Notes: a model not told the origin generated them from the letters alone. 8,290 bases of DNA from Methanosarcina sp. (GCA_013331265.1 DUGS01000021.1:12349-20638); one strand, 5' to 3'; counted from the first letter of the stretch, positions 1 through 5,589 are shown. Numbers and translations are program-made.

Positions 1-179
1 CATTCGGGTCATACGGCTGGGGAGGAGGAGCAGTAAAAGCAATCGAACAGGAATTAAAAAACTCAGGAATAGAAGTGCTTGGACCCGGTCTGCAGGTCCG
101 GTACAGACCATATGGCAGAGAACTGGAGAGATGCAGAAAACTTGGAGAACAGCTTGCGGCAGTCGCGAAAAGGCAATAA
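1..179 (+). CDS. Flavodiiron flavoprotein (F420H2 oxidase-like), C-terminal part
   Basis: This is the 3' end of a gene that begins outside the window; the frame runs from position 3 to a TAA at 177-179 and gives 58 residues. The piece opens with FGSYGWGGGAVKAI, the glycine-rich end of the flavodoxin domain typical of A-type flavodiiron proteins (FprA). In methanogens these reduce O2 to water with electrons from coenzyme F420H2, in the cytoplasm. The core lies upstream, with its diiron beta-lactamase-like domain, so the iron ligands cannot be checked here. The remaining residues form a basic C-terminal helix ending AAVAKRQ. The gene converges on cooC across a 121-bp gap. Another flavodoxin-domain protein is possible, but the FGSYGW signature favours the flavodiiron family. 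Confidence 0.8.
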   Translation, partial: FGSYGWGGGAVKAIEQELKNSGIEVLGPGLQVRYRPYGRELERCRKLGEQLAAVAKRQ

Positions 180-213
180 CTCCAGAACCGCAAATGGACG
201 ATTAAGGAGCTAT

Positions 214-238
214 CAAATTTTGCTATTTATTAAATTCG
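214..238 (+). terminator. T-rich candidate terminator after the flavodiiron gene
   Basis: An AT-rich stretch with a TTTT run and a TATTTATT run lies 35-59 nt after the flavodiiron stop. Archaeal termination often needs only U-rich tracts, so this is a plausible but weak call. There is no clear hairpin in front of it. Confidence 0.25.
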
Positions 239-257
239 TTAACCGATACCAGAATAA

Positions 258-289
258 TAATTAAGAAGAGTACTAATTAAGAAGAGTAC
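258..289. repeat. 16-bp perfect tandem repeat, two copies
   Basis: TAATTAAGAAGAGTAC occurs twice head to tail (258-273 and 274-289) in the gap between the convergent flavodiiron and cooC genes. The second copy can pair with the following bases (AGAGTA 283-288 with TACTCT 296-301) into a 6-bp hairpin that touches the cooC stop codon. It may be replication slippage or part of a shared termination zone. Confidence 0.8.
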
Positions 290-300
290 TGATTATACTC

Positions 301-1107
301 TCAGAGTTTAATGGTCCTGTTCTTCTCCAGAAACTCTGCAAGCTTTACGATTTCTTCAAGCTCAAGGCCGAGTTCTTCACCTTTCAGGGATGCTTTGAAA
401 AGTTCTCTTTTTGCAGGGATCTCAGCAACGACATTAACGCAGTTGACCGAAGCCAGCATATCTTCCCTTATATCCGGCTCTACCTTATTAAGCACGAAAT
501 AGACCCTGCACCCGCACTGCCCGCAAAACTCATCGAACTTCTTCGAAAGTTTGAGGGACTCGTAAGAGGGATCAATAACTACAAGGATCAGGTCAAAGTC
601 CTTATCGACCCCGCGCCCAAAGTGTTCAGTGCCGGCTTCAGTATCTACAATTACAATATCATCTTTCCCGAGGTCAAGGTTTTCAAGAAACTCCCTTGTC
701 AGGACTCCCATTGGGCATGCACAGCCCTCTCCGTAATCGTGGATCTTCCCAACAGCCATGAGCTTTAGATTTCCTTTTTCTTCCACAAATTCCGGAGGCA
801 GGTCAGAAAAGCTCCACCTTTCCTTGAAAAACCGGGACTGCTGCTGGCCCGTGCTCGCTCCTATCTGAGTCAGCCCTCCCAGGGAACTGGTCTTTGGAGC
901 TTTCTGCTTTTCCTTAAACCCTTTTTTCCCTCCGAAATACTCCATAAGGTCCCGCGGAGCTGCCAATCCAAGCTGGCTGTGCAGCCCGTAATTGGACTCG
1001 TCTATGTCGAGCACAAGCACGTTTTTTGTTTTTGCCATCTGCTTTGCCAGGAGAGCTGAAATAGTACTCTTTCCGCTTCCTCCTTTCCCGCACACTGCTA
1101 TTCTCAT
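301..1107 (-). CDS. cooC: CooC-like carbon monoxide dehydrogenase maturation ATPase
   Basis: A 268-residue cytoplasmic P-loop ATPase of the SIMIBI/MinD class, the usual length for CooC proteins, which drive nickel insertion into the C-cluster of Ni-Fe carbon monoxide dehydrogenase. Residues 7-15 (GKGGSGKST) are the deviant Walker A with the signature lysine K8. DIDESN at 34-39 is the first switch region. DTEAGTEHFGRG at 155-166 is the characteristic CooC Walker B region. The CxC pair C129/C131 (GEGCACP) matches the metal-binding CxC at the CooC dimer interface. A second cysteine group, C195/C198/C200, is less usual. The ATG at 1105-1107 has an AGGTGA ribosome site at 1115-1120. No CODH or acetyl-CoA synthase gene is in the window, so its client must be encoded elsewhere. 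A related ParA/NifH-like ATPase is the main alternative. Confidence 0.85.
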   Translation of the reverse strand: MRIAVCGKGGSGKSTISALLAKQMAKTKNVLVLDIDESNYGLHSQLGLAAPRDLMEYFGGKKGFKEKQKAPKTSSLGGLTQIGASTGQQQSRFFKERWSFSDLPPEFVEEKGNLKLMAVGKIHDYGEGCACPMGVLTREFLENLDLGKDDIVIVDTEAGTEHFGRGVDKDFDLILVVIDPSYESLKLSKKFDEFCGQCGCRVYFVLNKVEPDIREDMLASVNCVNVVAEIPAKRELFKASLKGEELGLELEEIVKLAEFLEKNRTIKL

Positions 1108-1144
1108 ACAGAGTTCACCTACCCCAGTAATTTATCCTGCGGGG

Positions 1145-1163
1145 TTAAAAGGACTTCCTTTAA
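1145..1163. promoter_or_regulatory. 19-bp near-palindrome upstream of cooC
   Basis: TTAAAAGGACTTCCTTTAA is symmetric at 7 of 9 base pairs around its centre; it also holds a perfect AAAGGA-CT-TCCTTT repeat at 1148-1161. It lies about 40 bp upstream of the cooC ATG and overlaps a weak minus-strand TATA-like TTTTAA (1145-1150). This fits an operator, but no regulator is identified. Confidence 0.3.
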
Positions 1164-1348
1164 GTGATTCTGAACTTTCACATGGCAAGACAGCAATAAG
1201 AATATGTAAGAGAATGAGTCAGAGTTCAAAAGGAAATTAGTAGAAAATAGAAGTAAAGATTGGAAGTAAATTCTTTTAGTGCCTCAGAACTCATAGGGCT
1301 CATCATGAAATCAGCCAGATTTTTCATCACAGGCACGTATTTGAGATT

Positions 1349-1380
1349 AAAAAAATGTTTTAAGGGAATTGTTCATTCCC
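1349..1380 (-). terminator. Hairpin plus T-run terminator after pyrF
   Basis: On the minus strand, a GGGAAT / ATTCCC stem of 6 bp with a 5-nt loop (1364-1380) lies 13 nt past the pyrF stop and is followed by TTAAAACA and then seven T (1349-1355). This has the form of an intrinsic terminator and separates the pyrF transcript from cooC. Confidence 0.65.
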
Positions 1381-1393
1381 AGATAAATGTTCT

Positions 1394-2059
1394 TCAGTAC
1401 TCTCCGCGGAGCTCAGCCTGAATCTCTTCAGCGATCTTGCGGGCAGCTTCTTTAGGAGACTCTGCTTTGTAGATGCTCCTGCCCACAATCACCCAGTCTG
1501 CCCCTGCAGCAATCACATCAGAAGCTTTTCCGCCCTGGGCGCCTACGCCTGGAGAGATTATAGTAAGTTTGTCTCCGATAATTTTCCTGATCTTCTTTAC
1601 CCTATCCGGGCGCGTGGCTGGAGCAACAAGCCCGAAAGCTCCGGCTTCAACCGCCATTTTTGTGATCGCCTCTGCTGCTGGCTGCAGGAACTCAGCTCCT
1701 CCTGGGTGGCTCATTTCGCTTACGACAAAGACGTCCTTTCTGTACTCTGAAGCAACTTCAATGCAGGCATCAAGACTGTCCCTGCCTGTAAAGCCCTGCA
1801 CAATAACAGCATCGGCTCCGGCTTCAAATACCTGGTCACAGATAAGGCGGTTGGTGTTCGGGATATCGGCAACCTTGAAGTCAGCTATAACCGGTGCAAA
1901 CTCAGCAAGCTCTCTTATTATGTCAAGCCCCGCGGCAAGGACCAGAGGGTAGCCCACCTTTATTGCGTCCACTAATTCCCAGACGTCTTCTGCAATCTTC
2001 AGCGCTTCTTCCCTGTCGGTTACGTCCAGGGCAAGAATCAGACAGGTATTCCTTTCCAT
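1394..2059 (-). CDS. pyrF: Orotidine 5'-phosphate decarboxylase
   Basis: A 221-residue enzyme that decarboxylates orotidine 5'-monophosphate to UMP, the last step of de novo pyrimidine synthesis, in the cytoplasm. It is a single TIM-barrel domain of the usual archaeal length. The first strand has LALDVTD with D12. K34 lies in IKVGYPL. The catalytic DxKxxD motif is D60-K62-D65 (DFKVADIPNT). The phosphate-binding loops are SPGVGAQGG (169-177) and VGRSIY (192-197), the latter carrying the conserved arginine R194. All catalytic residues are present, so it should be active. The ATG lies 4 nt after the stop of the upstream deoxyhypusine-synthase-like gene, with its ribosome site over that stop, which suggests one transcript and coupled translation. 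A terminator follows. Confidence 0.96.
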   Translation of the reverse strand: MERNTCLILALDVTDREEALKIAEDVWELVDAIKVGYPLVLAAGLDIIRELAEFAPVIADFKVADIPNTNRLICDQVFEAGADAVIVQGFTGRDSLDACIEVASEYRKDVFVVSEMSHPGGAEFLQPAAEAITKMAVEAGAFGLVAPATRPDRVKKIRKIIGDKLTIISPGVGAQGGKASDVIAAGADWVIVGRSIYKAESPKEAARKIAEEIQAELRGEY

Positions 2060-2063
2060 CAGA

Positions 2064-2069
2064 TCACCT
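2064..2069 (-). promoter_or_regulatory. Ribosome site of pyrF overlapping the upstream stop codon
   Basis: On the minus strand AGGTGA contains the TGA stop of the deoxyhypusine-synthase-like gene and sits 4 nt before the pyrF ATG. This complements the archaeal 16S 3' end well and implies translational coupling. Confidence 0.75.
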
Positions 2070-3017
2070 CTTTGAAAGGCGCGTCCTCACAGCTGAAACA
2101 ATAAGCGGGAGAGTTATTGTAGAGTCTGCATATACAGTTACTGATTTTGCATCCTCCCCTACCTTTCCCCAGGACCTGGCTTCATCAAGAGTCGCACCAC
2201 TCAGACCTCCGGTTTCCGGGCGGTCCATTGTTAGCTGGATTGCATATTCAAAAGACCTGGGAGTCACAAGCATTGACTGCAATATATAGTTCTTGGGGAC
2301 CCCTCCTCCAAGCAGCATAGCGCCTGCACTTTCAGCCTCATAACAGATATCTATGAACTCGTGCATGTCTGCAAAAGCGTCCACATGCAGAGGGTTCCCT
2401 TCCTTATAGAGCCAGCCCTGAAGCCCTATTACGGAGTCCTGAATAGCAGGACAGTAGACAGGCACCCCCATTTCGGCGGCGGTTTTCAGGATTGAGGAGT
2501 CATCGTCCAGATTTTTCCCGATTTCGGTAAGGACCTGACGGATAGAGACGTTTTCCTTCGGAAGCCCTGCATAAACGCTCTGCAGAAACTCTTCAAGGTC
2601 GGTAAAGTGCTGGTCAGGGAGGTAAACATCATAAATCCTGTCAATGCATTCATGCCTGAGCTGGATATCGTTTACGCAGTCTGAACCTTTGTAATGGTGA
2701 AGGCCGAGGGCTTCAACAGTATCATGCACCATATTGGCGCCTGTTGTAACAAGCACATCTATGTATCCGTCCCGGATCAGGTCTGCAATAATAGTTCTCA
2801 TACCTGCAGGTGTCATTGCTCCTGCAAGCCCGAAAAATTTCGTAGTATTCTCGGAAGCCAGCATATCGTAATAGATATCCACGGCTTCAGCAAGCCTGCC
2901 TGCTCCAAAGGCACAGCCGCCGTACTCTCTCACAAGCTCATCTACGGTCATATTCGGGACTATTTTTGCTCCTTTAACAGGAGTCGTAAGATTTTTAGCA
3001 GAAGCTCCAAAATCCAT
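2064..3017 (-). CDS. Deoxyhypusine synthase family protein with altered amine site
   Basis: A 317-residue NAD-dependent enzyme of the deoxyhypusine synthase family. True members transfer an aminobutyl group from spermidine to a lysine of aIF5A. Visible motifs are FFGLAGAMTPAGMR (61-74), TTGANMVHD (91-99), DSVIGLQGW (194-202), GGGVPKN (237-243) and DEARSWGK (278-285). K285 is the catalytic lysine and W283 and E279 are kept. Against my memory of human DHS, D243, H288 and D316 align with L199, N243 and L272, so the spermidine pocket looks rebuilt. This resembles the DHS-like paralogs, and the substrate may be another amine. The ATG at 3015-3017 has a GAGGA ribosome site and starts just before conserved sequence; the frame opens 105 nt further up, but that extension has no family match that I can see. 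It is first in an operon with pyrF. Confidence 0.85.
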   Translation of the reverse strand: MDFGASAKNLTTPVKGAKIVPNMTVDELVREYGGCAFGAGRLAEAVDIYYDMLASENTTKFFGLAGAMTPAGMRTIIADLIRDGYIDVLVTTGANMVHDTVEALGLHHYKGSDCVNDIQLRHECIDRIYDVYLPDQHFTDLEEFLQSVYAGLPKENVSIRQVLTEIGKNLDDDSSILKTAAEMGVPVYCPAIQDSVIGLQGWLYKEGNPLHVDAFADMHEFIDICYEAESAGAMLLGGGVPKNYILQSMLVTPRSFEYAIQLTMDRPETGGLSGATLDEARSWGKVGEDAKSVTVYADSTITLPLIVSAVRTRLSKR

Positions 3018-3061
3018 TTTTTGTTCCTCTAAATTAAAGATTATTAAAACGTAATTTATGT

Positions 3062-3077
3062 TTAAGTATGTGCTTAA
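3062..3077. promoter_or_regulatory. TTAAG-N6-CTTAA inverted repeat upstream of the DHS-like gene
   Basis: A 5-bp inverted repeat with a 6-nt spacer lies 45-60 bp upstream of the gene's ATG, next to the minus-strand TATA-like sequence CATATTTAC (3082-3090). Its position between a TATA box and the start suits an operator, but the repeat is short and AT-rich. Confidence 0.25.
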
Positions 3078-3096
3078 GTAAATATGCAGGATATCA

Positions 3097-3108
3097 GCGT
3101 ATGTACGC
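3097..3108. promoter_or_regulatory. GCGTA-TG-TACGC palindrome upstream of the DHS-like operon
   Basis: GCGTATGTACGC has perfect 5-bp arms around TG and lies directly upstream (minus-strand sense) of the TATA-like CATATTTAC at 3082-3090. It stands out for its GC content in an AT-rich gap. It may be a regulator site for the operon. Confidence 0.3.
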
Positions 3109-3154
3109 ATGCCTGTTACCAATAAATAAACGATAAACCAGCTTAACGGATTTG

Positions 3155-3162
3155 ATATATAA
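3155..3162 (+). promoter_or_regulatory. TATA box-like ATATATAA
   Basis: ATATATAA is a good archaeal TATA box. On the plus strand it predicts a transcript start near 3184, just before the inverted repeat at 3187-3254. Because the core is symmetric it could instead serve the minus strand, with a start near 3132 and a leader of about 115 nt to the DHS-like gene. Confidence 0.4.
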
Positions 3163-3186
3163 CTGTCCTGCAGACAAATCTAAATT

Positions 3187-3254
3187 CAAAGTTAAAGATC
3201 TCAAAATGTCCTGAAAATCTAAAATTTCCAGGATAACCACTGTTTTTAACTTTG
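3187..3254 (+). ncRNA. Candidate structured RNA: nested hairpin
   Basis: The outer arms CAAAGTTAAA (3187-3196) and TTTAACTTTG (3245-3254) are perfect 10-bp complements, extendable by U-G pairs on the plus strand at both ends. Inside them TCCTGAAA (3209-3216) pairs with TTTCCAGGA (3225-3233) apart from one bulged C. A TATA box at 3155-3162 would start a plus-strand transcript within a few bases of the structure. No matching RNA family is recognised, and no T-run terminator follows at once, so it may be a free RNA, part of a leader or just a DNA structure. Confidence 0.35.
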
Positions 3255-3285
3255 GGCAACAGTTATTATCTTCGCGCAAGGTAAC

Positions 3286-3291
3286 TATATA
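3286..3291 (+). promoter_or_regulatory. TATA box candidate for the ABC exporter operon
   Basis: TATATA in the context AACTATATACTG predicts a plus-strand start near 3315 and a leader of roughly 170 nt before the ATPase gene. It is the best TATA box upstream of that operon, but the long leader is uncertain. Confidence 0.35.
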
Positions 3292-3403
3292 CTGATTTAT
3301 GTGAACACCTCGGTATAGATAAACTTTCTCTTCAAGAAACTGAAAGATAACCTGTCCCATAAAAAACTGAAAGAAAAGCAAACAAAAACCTGCAGGAAAA
3401 CAT

Positions 3404-3441
3404 ATTAAAGATGTATTAAAGATGTATTAAATTAGAGATGT
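3404..3441. repeat. 11-bp tandem repeat ATTAAAGATGT, about three copies
   Basis: Two perfect copies (3404-3414 and 3415-3425) are followed after a 5-bp insertion by a third with one change (ATTAGAGATGT, 3431-3441). It lies 48-85 bp upstream of the ABC ATPase start. Confidence 0.75.
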
Positions 3442-3454
3442 ATTAATAAAGATC

Positions 3455-3482
3455 AATAGAGTCAGGGTAATAGAGTCAGGGA
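3455..3482. repeat. 14-bp tandem repeat spanning the ribosome site
   Basis: AATAGAGTCAGGGT (3455-3468) is repeated as AATAGAGTCAGGGA (3469-3482), 13 of 14 identical. The AGGG in the second copy is the only ribosome-site-like sequence before the ATG at 3489, so the duplication has copied that element. Confidence 0.75.
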
Positions 3483-3488
3483 AAAACA

Positions 3489-4136
3489 ATGCAGGATGAG
3501 ATAATAAGATATGAAAATGTCGGCATAAGCTTTGGGAGCAAAAAAGTGCTTTCTAATTTTTCTCTTAGTATCCCGAAAGGAAAAAAGATCCTGATGAAAG
3601 GAAAATCAGGAACCGGCAAATCAACCCTATTCAAAATACTTCTTGGGTTTGAAAAGATTTCAGAAGGCTCGGTTTATTACAGGGGTAAGCTCTTAAGCCC
3701 TCAGGTATCCTGGCAGGTCCGAAAAGAGGTAGCCTACGTCTCCCAGGATACGGATCTGGGAGAAGGACCCGTAAAGGCCCTTCTGGAGGAAGTTCACGCT
3801 TACAGGCCAAATAGAAAAAAAATGGGCCCTGAAAAGCTGCATATGTTTATGGGCGAGCTCGAACTGGAAGAAGATATACTCGAAAAAAACTTTGAAAATC
3901 TTTCAGGGGGAGAAAAGCAGAGGATAGGAATTTTGATAGCCCTGCTTCTTGGAAGAGATATTTTCCTTCTCGATGAAGCAACCTCATCTCTCGATTCTGG
4001 GCTTAAGAAAAAGGTTGCCGACAACTTTCTTAAACATGGAGACTGGACACTTTTCATAATATCTCATGACCGCGAATGGGAAAGGGAAGAAGTGGAAATT
4101 ATAGAAATAGAAAAAACGGACCTGATTGAAGAGTAA
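3489..4136 (+). CDS. ABC exporter ATPase, FetA/YbbL type
   Basis: A 215-residue nucleotide-binding protein with one complete ABC domain: Walker A GKSGTGKST (38-46), Q-loop glutamine Q86 (VSQD), signature LSGGEKQR (138-145), Walker B DIFLLDEAT (157-165) with catalytic E163, and the switch histidine H193 in SHD. It should power the membrane protein encoded 167 nt downstream. In E. coli the FetA/FetB pair has been linked to iron export and oxidative stress tolerance, and plant STAR1/ALS3 to aluminium tolerance, so metal export is the likely role here. The ATG has only a weak AGGG ribosome site, lying in a duplicated 14-bp element. The last 23 coding bases have a near copy just after the stop. 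Confidence 0.85.
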   Translation: MQDEIIRYENVGISFGSKKVLSNFSLSIPKGKKILMKGKSGTGKSTLFKILLGFEKISEGSVYYRGKLLSPQVSWQVRKEVAYVSQDTDLGEGPVKALLEEVHAYRPNRKKMGPEKLHMFMGELELEEDILEKNFENLSGGEKQRIGILIALLLGRDIFLLDEATSSLDSGLKKKVADNFLKHGDWTLFIISHDREWEREEVEIIEIEKTDLIEE

Positions 4137-4160
4137 GGAAAAAACAGGTCTGATTGAAGA
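4110..4160. repeat. 23-bp imperfect direct repeat across the ATPase stop codon
   Basis: The segment at 4110-4132 (G, six A, C, then GGACC and TGATTGAAGA) recurs at 4138-4160 with 20 of 23 bases the same. The period of 28 bp is not a multiple of three, so the second copy is non-coding and out of frame with the first. Confidence 0.7.
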
Positions 4161-4303
4161 CTATCCCGGAAAATGGAGTCAATTCCAAAATGTAACATCT
4201 TTCCCGAAGAATCTAAACGATTTGGTCCTTAAAAAGGATGTAGATGGCTAAACAGGAAGAATAATAAGAATAATGGCACAAAAATAAAAAGAGGAATTAT
4301 AAG

Positions 4304-5119
4304 ATGACAAGCCCTGATATATCAATATCTTCCTTGATGCTCTGCTTTTTGCTGCTTGTGATTCCTCTGGCAATCAGCTATAGGATTAAACTCCATATTT
4401 CCCGGACAACAATAGATGCAGTTGCCCGCATGACAATACAGCTTGTTCTGGTAGGCGTGTTTTTAACCTATGTCTTCGACCTGAACAATGGAGCTCTGAA
4501 CCTGGCATGGGTTCTGGGAATGGTTATAATTGCCAGTTACACAACCATACGCAACATAGAGCTTAAAATGGAAAAACTGCTGCTGCCAGTTATACTTTCC
4601 TTCATGGCAGCAAACTTAAGCGTACTTATGTATTTCAACAAATTTGTGCTTGACCTTGGAAACCTGCTGGAAGCCCGCTACCTGATCCCTATAGGGGGCA
4701 TGATTCTAGGGAATTCACTCAGAGGTAACATTGTTGGCATGGGGGAATTTTACAAAGATATCCGCAGAAACGAAAACAGATACCTTTACAACCTTTCTCT
4801 CGGAGCGAGCATGTATGAAGCCCTTATGCCTTATATTCGAAAATGTCTTCGCTCCGCACTCAGGCCTACCCTTGCCAATATTGCAACTGTAGGAGTTGTA
4901 TTCCTTCCAGGGATGATGACAGGACAGATCCTCGGTGGTGCAAGTCCTATGCTCGCAATCAAGTACCAGATCTCAATCATGATTGCTCTTTACGTATCCA
5001 CATCCATGAGTACTGCCTTCAGCATCCTCAGCACTATCCATACCACTTTTGACGAGTACGGGCTGGTAAAAAAAGAAATATACAGAGAAAAAGGAAAGAA
5101 AAAAGAAAAGAGAAAATGA
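4304..5119 (+). CDS. ABC exporter permease, FetB/YbbM (UPF0014) family
   Basis: A 271-residue integral membrane protein of the UPF0014 family. Hydrophobic segments are seen near residues 9-27, 43-61, 67-85, 92-112, 126-142, 192-212 and 220-244, consistent with about seven spans. The family hallmark LPGMMTGQILGG (about 201-212), followed by an AIKYQI stretch, is intact, as is GMILGNSLRG in the middle. The protein ends in a very basic tail (KKKEKRK), probably cytoplasmic by the positive-inside rule. It pairs with the FetA-like ATPase upstream; E. coli FetB is associated with iron export, but the archaeal substrate is unknown. A GAGGA ribosome site at 4291-4295 sits 8 nt before the ATG. The 167-bp gap is long for a tight operon, though I see no terminator in it. 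Confidence 0.87.
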   Translation: MTSPDISISSLMLCFLLLVIPLAISYRIKLHISRTTIDAVARMTIQLVLVGVFLTYVFDLNNGALNLAWVLGMVIIASYTTIRNIELKMEKLLLPVILSFMAANLSVLMYFNKFVLDLGNLLEARYLIPIGGMILGNSLRGNIVGMGEFYKDIRRNENRYLYNLSLGASMYEALMPYIRKCLRSALRPTLANIATVGVVFLPGMMTGQILGGASPMLAIKYQISIMIALYVSTSMSTAFSILSTIHTTFDEYGLVKKEIYREKGKKKEKRK

Positions 5120-5124
5120 AAGAA

Positions 5125-5147
5125 CAGGTCACATAGGGCCTGACCTG
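5125..5147. terminator. Hairpin terminator between convergent genes
   Basis: CAGGTCA (5125-5131) and TGACCTG (5141-5147) form a perfect 7-bp stem with a 9-nt loop between the permease stop (5119) and the thioredoxin stop (5152). On the minus strand it is followed by a T-rich run over the permease 3' end, so it suits thioredoxin termination best and may act in both directions. Confidence 0.65.
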
Positions 5148-5151
5148 CATA

Positions 5152-5544
5152 TTATACGTATCCTGTGATATCCTGCCCTATGGGAGTGCTTTTTCTTATG
5201 CATTCTTCGCCGTACTGAATCATATCCCGGACTGCATTCTTCAGTATTGAAGGATAGATCTGGCCTACCTGTTCCCAGACAGGTTTTCCATGGCAGAAAA
5301 ACTTGAAAGTCGGAGTGCCCTGAACCCCGTATCTTTCTGCAGTCCACGGGTTTGTTTCTATGTTTATTCTGGCAAAAACTGCCGAACCTTCGTATTCCCT
5401 GGCGTAGTCCTCAAAGTATGGTTCCATAGCTTTGCAATACGGGCAGACAGGACTGTAAAACATTACAATAACAGGCTTTTTAGAATCTTCTACCTGCTGT
5501 TCCCAGGTCATATCCTCAAGTTCAATAATACTGCTTCCGTTCAC
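5152..5544 (-). CDS. Thioredoxin-family protein with CPYC active site
   Basis: A 130-residue single-domain thioredoxin fold, slightly longer than the classical 105-110, with no signal peptide or membrane segment, so probably cytoplasmic. The redox site is CPYC at 34-37 (SPVCPYCKAM), with cis-proline P78 in GVQGTPTF. CPYC is the glutaredoxin-type dipeptide, whereas classical thioredoxin has CGPC; it usually raises the redox potential. The rest (VIVMFYSPVCPYC, FARINIETNP) is thioredoxin-like, and extra cysteines are at 84 and 115. The start is GTG at 5542-5544 with a GGGGGA ribosome site, placing CPYC at the usual distance from the N-terminus. An 11-residue shorter start at the next methionine is possible but would cut the first strand. 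It stands alone; its reductase is not in the window. Confidence 0.88.
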   Translation of the reverse strand: MNGSSIIELEDMTWEQQVEDSKKPVIVMFYSPVCPYCKAMEPYFEDYAREYEGSAVFARINIETNPWTAERYGVQGTPTFKFFCHGKPVWEQVGQIYPSILKNAVRDMIQYGEECIRKSTPIGQDITGYV

Positions 5545-5574
5545 CCAGCTTCCCCCTTAAAACTATAAAACACA

Positions 5575-5589
5575 CATGAAACTTTCATG
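5575..5589. promoter_or_regulatory. 15-bp perfect palindrome upstream of thioredoxin
   Basis: CATGAAACTTTCATG has perfect 7-bp arms around a central C and lies 31-45 bp upstream of the GTG start. A minus-strand TATA-like CTATTTAG (5590-5597) lies directly upstream of it and TTTTATAG (5563-5570) downstream. If the first is used, the palindrome falls between TATA box and transcript start, as expected for a repressor operator. Confidence 0.45.

Larger units (their letters stand above)
3018..3488. other. 471-bp divergent intergenic region
   Basis: This gap separates the divergent deoxyhypusine-synthase-like gene and the ABC exporter genes. It is AT-rich and holds two small palindromes near the left gene, TATATA-type boxes at 3155-3162 and 3286-3291, a nested inverted repeat at 3187-3254 and two sets of tandem repeats just before the exporter. 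I see no convincing protein gene: the one long open frame on the minus strand (to 3381) is rich in AT-driven residues and lacks a ribosome site. Confidence 0.6.

Noticed and set aside
1473..1952. 159-codon plus-strand frame opposite pyrF
   Set aside because: It is the complement of a well-conserved pyrF gene; long shadow frames are common opposite such codon use.
3018..3122. 35-residue N-terminal extension of the DHS-like protein
   Set aside because: The internal ATG at 3017 has a GAGGA ribosome site and opens on family-like sequence, while the extension runs through promoter-like palindromes and AT-rich DNA.
3094..3381. A 95-codon minus-strand open frame upstream of the DHS-like gene
   Set aside because: No ribosome site and a composition driven by AT-rich DNA (many F, L, I, V, Y). 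It overlaps the predicted promoter of the DHS-like gene and the nested inverted repeat.
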